Source of the DNA: Geodermatophilus sp. YIM 151500
Lineage (GTDB): Bacteria > Actinomycetota > Actinomycetes > Mycobacteriales > Geodermatophilaceae
Assembly: GCF_025716945.1 (NCBI RefSeq)
Contig: NZ_JAOVZT010000001.1
Span: 468,271-532,270 of the forward strand
Direction of reading: 5' to 3'
Length of the DNA: 64,000 bases
The first letter of the stretch is position 1. The number at the start of each line of letters is the position of its first letter. The position numbers were made by a program, and so were the translations under genes. The notes beneath the pieces were generated by a model. It was given only the letters and a program-made list of their open reading frames with translations, searched no databases and was not told where the DNA came from. This document shows, one piece after another, positions 60,048 through 64,000 of this stretch.

Positions 60048-60164
60048 ATGGCGACGTCGGAGGCGGCACGACGGCTGCGGACGGTGCTCGCGGGCGGCAG
60101 CTACGTCGAGGGGCCGCGCTGGCACGCCGGCTCGTGGTGGGTGTCGGACTGCAGGTGCTGCTAG
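60048..60164 (+). pseudogene. Truncated SMP-30/gluconolactonase-like remnant
   Basis: An open frame of 38 residues reads MATSEAARRLRTVLAGGSYV, then EGPRWHAGSWWVSD, typical of the N terminus of SMP-30/gluconolactonase-type beta-propellers, and then stops as CRCC. The remaining propeller is missing. It directly follows the RsbW-like gene. It may be the leftover of a deletion. Confidence 0.6.
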
Positions 60165-60829
60165 CGGTCACGCGCGGCGGGAGCGCCCCCGGACGGGCCG
60201 GCGGCGTCGTCCGAGCCCGCCTCGTCATCGGCGTCGGCGCCGCTGCCCCGGTCGCGGGCGAGCAGGAAGGTGGCCCCGCCGAGGAGCAGGCCGGCCAGCA
60301 CGGACGCGCCGACGATCGCCGGCGTCCCGACGTCGCCGAGCAGGTCGGTGAGCAGCACCCGGGACTCCGACGTCGGGTCGGCGAGCACGACCCCGACGAA
60401 GACGGCGACCAGCAGGCCCGCGGCCACGGCGAAGACGTGCGAGAAGCGGCCGGTGAACCCGAACCGCTCGCGGACCTCGCGGGCGGCCCGGACGATGCGG
60501 CGGGCACGCAGCACGCGCAGGGCGCCGACGGTGCGCACCAGCCGCAGCACCTGCACCGGCCCGACGGCGAGGACGACGGCGACGAGCACCACGACGGTGA
60601 GCGCGATCAGGCCGACGTGCCCGCGGATCCACGCGCGGCGGTCCTCGGCGACGGCGACCAGGACGACGGTCTCGGCGACGAGCACCACACCGCTGGCGAT
60701 GTCGACGACGCGGCCGGTCGCCCCCCACACGCCCGGGGCGATCGCCAGGAACATCGCCGGGATGCTGGTGAGCGCGGCGACGAGCACCGGCAGGGCGAGC
60801 CGCCGCTGCCAGCGCTCCTCCCGGCTCAC
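60161..60829 (-). CDS. Ion-channel-like (voltage-sensor-type) membrane protein
   Basis: A 222-residue membrane protein with four to six helices. The segment LRLVRTVGALRVLRARRIVRAAREVRERFG has Arg every third or fourth residue, the mark of an S4 voltage-sensor helix. The selectivity filter TVGYG of potassium channels is not seen: the pore-like stretch reads LLGDVGTPAIVGASVL. It may therefore be a voltage-sensor protein without a normal pore. The GTG at 60829 starts a plausible N terminus (SREERWQRR). The acidic C-terminal tail is Asp/Gly rich. Confidence 0.75.
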   Translation of the reverse strand: MSREERWQRRLALPVLVAALTSIPAMFLAIAPGVWGATGRVVDIASGVVLVAETVVLVAVAEDRRAWIRGHVGLIALTVVVLVAVVLAVGPVQVLRLVRTVGALRVLRARRIVRAAREVRERFGFTGRFSHVFAVAAGLLVAVFVGVVLADPTSESRVLLTDLLGDVGTPAIVGASVLAGLLLGGATFLLARDRGSGADADDEAGSDDAAGPSGGAPAARDR

Positions 60830-60861
60830 GGCCGCCACGCTAGTGCGCCCCGGCCCGACCC

Positions 60862-61812
60862 TCAGGCGAGGCGGCGGACCGGGTCGCCGGCGAGCCAGGC
60901 GGCGACGTCCTCGACGGCCTCGCGGAAGTAGACCGCGTACGAGCCCGTCGTGACGTAGCCGAGGTGCGGGGTCAGGACGGCGTTGCGCAGCTGCCGGATC
61001 GGCGCGTCGGGCGGCAGCGGCTCGACGTCGTACACGTCGACGGCCGCGCCGGCGATCCGCCCGCCGCTCACGGCCTCGACCAGCGCGGCCTCCTCGACGA
61101 TCGGGCCGCGGCTGGTGTTCACGAGGTACGCGGTCGGTTTCATGAGCGCCAGCTCGTCGCGACCGATCAGCCCGCGGGTGCGGTCGGAGAGCTTGAGGTG
61201 GATCGTCACGACGTCCGAGGTCGACAGCAGCTCGTCGCGCTCGACCCGCCGGACGCCGACCTCGGCCGCGCGCTCCTCGGTGAGGTTCTGGCTCCACGCG
61301 ACGACGTCCATCCCGAAGGCCCGGCCGACCTGGGCCACCTTCCCGCCGAGCCGGCCCAGGCCGACCACGCCGAGCCGGGCCCCGGCCAGGTCGGTGCCGA
61401 CGGTGTGCTGCCAGCCACCCGCCCGCACGGCGGCGACCTCCTCGGGCACGTGCCGGACGGCGGCGAGGATCAGCGCCCAGGTGAGCTCCACGGTGCTGCG
61501 CGCGCTGGAGCCGGTGCCGCAGACCACGACGTCGTGGTCACGGCAGGCGTCGAGGTCGATCGAGGCGTTCTTCTCCCCCGTGGTCACGAGCAGCTTCAGG
61601 TTGGGCAGCCGGGCGAGCACGCCGCGCGGGAAGGGTGTCCGCTCGCGCATGGCCACGACCACGTCGAACGGGTCGAGCCGGGCGACCAGCGCGTCCTCGT
61701 CGGCGACGTGGTCGGCGAAGGCGACCACCTCGGCCTTCTCGGGCAGCGCCGACCAGTCGGCGTGGTCGGCGGAGACGGACTGGTAGTCGTCGAGGACGGC
61801 GATGCGCAGCAC
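60862..61812 (-). CDS. D-2-hydroxyacid dehydrogenase (second copy)
   Basis: A 316-residue NAD-dependent dehydrogenase. LGVVGLGRLGGKVAQVGRAFG is the cofactor motif. Catalytic Arg lies in NTSRGPIVEE, Glu in YDVEPLPPDAP and His in LTPHLGYVTTG. It is only distantly similar to the enzyme at 42860. Substrate unknown; not in an evident operon. Confidence 0.92.
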   Translation of the reverse strand: MLRIAVLDDYQSVSADHADWSALPEKAEVVAFADHVADEDALVARLDPFDVVVAMRERTPFPRGVLARLPNLKLLVTTGEKNASIDLDACRDHDVVVCGTGSSARSTVELTWALILAAVRHVPEEVAAVRAGGWQHTVGTDLAGARLGVVGLGRLGGKVAQVGRAFGMDVVAWSQNLTEERAAEVGVRRVERDELLSTSDVVTIHLKLSDRTRGLIGRDELALMKPTAYLVNTSRGPIVEEAALVEAVSGGRIAGAAVDVYDVEPLPPDAPIRQLRNAVLTPHLGYVTTGSYAVYFREAVEDVAAWLAGDPVRRLA

Positions 61813-61870
61813 GCCGCCGTGTGTACTGCACCCCGTGACCGGGCGCGGACCCGGGACGGGCGCGGACGCG

Positions 61871-61910
61871 ACCGCGCCCCCGCCCGCGGCGTGCGGGACG
61901 GGGGCGCGGT
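61871..61910 (-). terminator. Hairpin terminator
   Basis: A 12-base-pair outer stem (61871-61882 with 61899-61910), an inner CCCGC/GCGGG stem and a one-base bulge lie just downstream of the small gene ending at 61928. Confidence 0.78.
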
Positions 61911-61927
61911 GAGCCGGGCGGGAACCC

Positions 61928-62098
61928 TCAGACGCGGCCGCTGCGACCGGGCGGCGGGGTGCCGGGCCCGTGGCCCCGGTTCTTGCTCGTCAGGTCGTTG
62001 ACGAACTTCTTGATCTTGGCCTGGTTGTGCGGCTTGCGGGCCTCGTCGATGACCTTCTTCGCGATGCCGGCCTTGGCCGCCTTGCTGAACAGCCCCAT
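61928..62098 (-). CDS. Small basic hypothetical protein
   Basis: A 56-residue basic protein starting MGLFSKAAKAGIAKKVIDEA, with a Lys-rich helix and a Pro/Gly-rich tail. AAGGAGG sits six bases before the ATG at 62098, much better than the upstream ATG at 62134. Function unknown. Followed by a strong terminator. Confidence 0.78.
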   Translation of the reverse strand: MGLFSKAAKAGIAKKVIDEARKPHNQAKIKKFVNDLTSKNRGHGPGTPPPGRSGRV

Positions 62099-62179
62099 GT
62101 CGGCCTCCTTCCGTCCGTTCCGGGCCGCTGACATGCCCGGAGGGCGGCGGTGCCAACCGTGACCGTCACCTCTCCGTGA

Positions 62180-62503
62180 TCAACCGACCGCGCGGACGGC
62201 GACCAGCGCCAGCGCGGCCACCCCCAGGGTCACCGTGGCCGCGGTCAACAGCAGCACCGCGCCGGGGGCCGCCCGTACCCGCCCCTGCCGGAGCCGCTGC
62301 TCCTGGACCCACGAGACCCCGAGCGCGCTTCCCGCGCCGAGCACCGTGACCGCGACGGCCCCCGGCCCGTGGTCGGCGGTGAGCCGGAGGGCGAGCAGGG
62401 CGCAGGCGGCGAGGGCGAGCGAGGTGCGGGTCCACGCCTTGTGGGTGCGCTCGGGCTGGGCGCCCGGGTCCCACAGCGGCCGGCCGCGGCCGAGCACCTT
62501 CAC
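62180..62503 (-). CDS. DUF202 membrane protein
   Basis: A 107-residue three-helix protein. The conserved DUF202 pattern ERTHKAWTRTSLALAACALLALRL is clear. It is downstream of another DUF202 gene that ends at 62523, a common tandem arrangement. Its GTG start has a weak ribosome site. Function unknown. Confidence 0.85.
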   Translation of the reverse strand: MKVLGRGRPLWDPGAQPERTHKAWTRTSLALAACALLALRLTADHGPGAVAVTVLGAGSALGVSWVQEQRLRQGRVRAAPGAVLLLTAATVTLGVAALALVAVRAVG

Positions 62504-62522
62504 GACGACGCCCGCGACGCGG

Positions 62523-62906
62523 TCACGCCGGGGTGAGCAGGCCGACGAGCAGCACCACGCCGGCGACCGCCAGGGCCAGCGCGAGCACCGGACCGATCGC
62601 CAGGCCGGGCAGCGACCGGCCGTCCCGCAGCGCCCGCTCGCTGAGCAGCCACCGGCGGAAGGCGATGACCGCCAGCGCCGCGCCGAGCAGCAGCAGCCCG
62701 GCCGCCAGCCCCTGCCGCACGCCGGGGCGGAGCACGTCACCAACGAACGCCTCCAGGCCGATGCCGGCGGCGAGCAGGGCCAGCGCGGTCCGGATCCAGG
62801 CGAGGAAGGTGCGCTCGTTGGCGAAGGTGAAGCGCGGGTCGGGGTCGGTGCCGCGGGCCATGAGCCGGCCGACCCAGCCCCGCGGCCGCCGATCCGGACC
62901 GGTCAC
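62523..62906 (-). CDS. DUF202 (YidH-like) membrane protein
   Basis: A 127-residue membrane protein with three helices. FTFANERTFLAWIRTALALLAAGIGLEAF is the YidH/DUF202 signature. The GTG at 62906 overlaps the enoyl-CoA hydratase stop (GTGA), though an ATG 16 codons downstream (ARGTDPDPRF) is an alternative. Function unknown; the tandem DUF202 pair is conserved in many bacteria. Confidence 0.86.
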   Translation of the reverse strand: MTGPDRRPRGWVGRLMARGTDPDPRFTFANERTFLAWIRTALALLAAGIGLEAFVGDVLRPGVRQGLAAGLLLLGAALAVIAFRRWLLSERALRDGRSLPGLAIGPVLALALAVAGVVLLVGLLTPA

Positions 62907-63703
62907 CGACCCTTCCACCGCGGCGCGCGCTGCTCCAGCCGGGCGGCGATGCCCTCGGCGCGGTCCTCGCTCGTGTAGGGGTCCGGGCCGACCTCCAGCC
63001 GCAGTGCCTGCCACAGCGGCATGTCGGCGGTCTTGACCACCGTCTCCTTCATCCGGCGGACGGACACCGGTGCGTTGGCGGCGATCCGCCGTGCCAGGTC
63101 GAGCGCGGCGTCCAGCAGCTCGGGCGCCGGGACGACGCGGTTGACCAGCCCGTGCCGGACCGCCTCGTCGCTGGTCATCGGGTCGCCGGTGAACAGCAGC
63201 TCCAGCGCCAGACCGCGCGGGACCAGCTTGGGCAGCAGCACCGAGCCGAAGTTGGCGCCCATGCCGATCTTCGCCTCCGGCAGGCCCATCGGGATCCCCG
63301 GTGCGGCCAGCCGGATGTCGCAGGCCAGCGCCAGCTCGAAGCCCCCGGCGACGGTCGCGCCGTTCAGCGCGGCGATCGTGGGCTTCGGGCACTCGGTGAC
63401 CACCTCGAGGAACGACCGGGTGGTGCGGTGCATCGGCGAGCGGAACCGCTCGCCGCGCGCGTCGAGCTCGCGGATCTCCTTGAGGTCGAGGCCGGCGCTG
63501 AACGCCGGCCCGGTGCCGGTGAGGACGACGGCACGCACGTCGGGGCTCTCGCCGGCGTCGAGGAACTCCTCGACCAGGTCCTCCTGCAGCGCGGTCGACA
63601 GCGCGTTGCGCCGCTCCGGGCGGTCGAGGGTGAGCAGGCGGACGTGCTCGCGGCTCTCGACGACGAGTCCGGACGTACGGCGCCTCGGTTCGGGGTCGGG
63701 CAT
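62903..63703 (-). CDS. Enoyl-CoA hydratase/isomerase family protein
   Basis: A 266-residue crotonase-fold protein. FSAGLDLKEIRELDARGERF and LNGATVAGGFELALACDIRLA form the CoA-binding and oxyanion-hole region. The family hydrates or isomerises acyl-CoA, but the usual catalytic glutamates need checking in an alignment. The ATG at 63703 follows GAGGAG. It is coupled to the downstream DUF202 gene. Confidence 0.9.
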   Translation of the reverse strand: MPDPEPRRRTSGLVVESREHVRLLTLDRPERRNALSTALQEDLVEEFLDAGESPDVRAVVLTGTGPAFSAGLDLKEIRELDARGERFRSPMHRTTRSFLEVVTECPKPTIAALNGATVAGGFELALACDIRLAAPGIPMGLPEAKIGMGANFGSVLLPKLVPRGLALELLFTGDPMTSDEAVRHGLVNRVVPAPELLDAALDLARRIAANAPVSVRRMKETVVKTADMPLWQALRLEVGPDPYTSEDRAEGIAARLEQRAPRWKGR

Positions 63704-64000
63704 GGCTCTCCTCGGGGTCGTCGTCCGGTCGGCCCATCCTGGCGCGTGCCCGGGACCCCGTCCGGCCGGACCCACCTGCTGTGAGATCGACCACGTAGCG
63801 TCACCGGCCGAGGGGGGCGTCGTCCACGGCCCGCTCGCGGCCCGCTGGCAGTGGTCGTGAGACCTGCGTCACTGACGCAACGCCAATCGCGCTTTACACG
63901 GAGTCATGCCGTGCGGCGTGTCGCGATGTTACGCAGCGTCATGTCGTTACCTGACCGAGACCTGGCCGCCCGGTGACGAGTTACGGAACTCCACTGGTGG
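63704..64000. other. Terminal noncoding interval with a perfect dyad
   Basis: The end of the window has lower GC than the genes around it. It contains TGCGTCACTGACGCA (63865-63879), a perfect 7-1-7 inverted repeat, then repeated GTTAC and TCATG motifs (63903-63950). No complete gene is seen; it may be the promoter of a gene beyond the window. Confidence 0.45.

Noticed and set aside
57646-60125. Treating the whole 1067-residue open frame as one protein reaching 60125
   Set aside because: The part upstream of about 59174 has no domain pattern and overlaps the well-supported STAS and RsbW-like genes.
63904-63990. A GlnR-type nitrogen box from repeated GTTAC motifs
   Set aside because: The spacing of the GTTAC copies does not match the GTNAC-N6-GNAAC pattern of GlnR sites.

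Overview
The window is chromosomal DNA from a very GC-rich actinobacterium. The supporting signs are extreme G/C third-position bias, many GTG starts, many ATGA/GTGA start-stop overlaps, likely leaderless promoters (TANNNT 6-7 bases before the start codon), an actinobacterial-type LexA box, DtxR/IdeR-like iron boxes, an F420-dependent oxidoreductase, a GerW-type protein and a DUF222-HNH (13E12-type) protein. A Geodermatophilaceae-like soil or rock actinobacterium (Blastococcus, Geodermatophilus, Modestobacter) fits best, but that is inference. I saw no rRNA, tRNA, CRISPR array, intact transposon or prophage.

Layout. 1-5.7 kb: a CitA/CitB-type two-component system divergent from a tctCBA tricarboxylate transporter. 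5.7-13.2 kb: MFS transporter, SDR, GerW-like protein, NYN protein, small membrane proteins, DUF2277, a frame-broken DUF222-HNH gene behind a promoter with a perfect LexA box, and a GNAT enzyme. 13.2-24.1 kb: a glycan locus with GT4, GT9, GT4, a GT2-GT fusion and a GT-C membrane glycosyltransferase, then a coupled aldolase-epimerase-GT2 operon whose promoter overlaps an iron box. 24.2-28.0 kb: an Fe(III) ABC importer behind a second iron-box region. 28-36.5 kb: GNAT, TetR, SRPBCC, an ECF42-type sigma factor with its DGPF/YCII partner, a CPA1 antiporter, DUF421, ferritin-like and small proteins. 36.8-42.8 kb: one 2021-residue DUF4011-helicase-nuclease-DUF3320 protein resembling the Hhe anti-phage candidate.

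42.9-55.8 kb is a catabolic island. One strand runs GntR, TRAP transporter DctPQM, FGGY kinase, aldehyde dehydrogenase, iron alcohol dehydrogenase, RraA-like protein and 2-hydroxyacid dehydrogenase. The divergent arm has a DeoR regulator, a zinc alcohol/polyol dehydrogenase and a DhnA/LsrF-type class I aldolase. Together they suggest uptake of a small sugar acid or polyol, oxidation to a ketose, phosphorylation, aldol cleavage, and disposal of a short aldehyde. The RraA-like gene is preceded by two overlapping six-codon minicistrons built from a 17-base tandem repeat.

55.8-64 kb: an F420-dependent oxidoreductase, then a light-signalling partner-switch module: a complete bacteriophytochrome photosensor (PAS-GAF-PHY) fused to a SpoIIE/PP2C phosphatase, a STAS anti-anti-sigma factor just upstream, and a divergent RsbW-like kinase. 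The phytochrome-phosphatase has no ATG, GTG or TTG start in the plausible region; an ATA overlapping the STAS stop codon is the natural position. The end holds a truncated SMP-30-like remnant, a voltage-sensor-like membrane protein, another 2-hydroxyacid dehydrogenase, two DUF202 proteins and an enoyl-CoA hydratase. The strongest candidates for further work are the phytochrome partner-switch module, the minicistron cascade, the large Hhe-like protein and the iron-box-controlled glycan operon.
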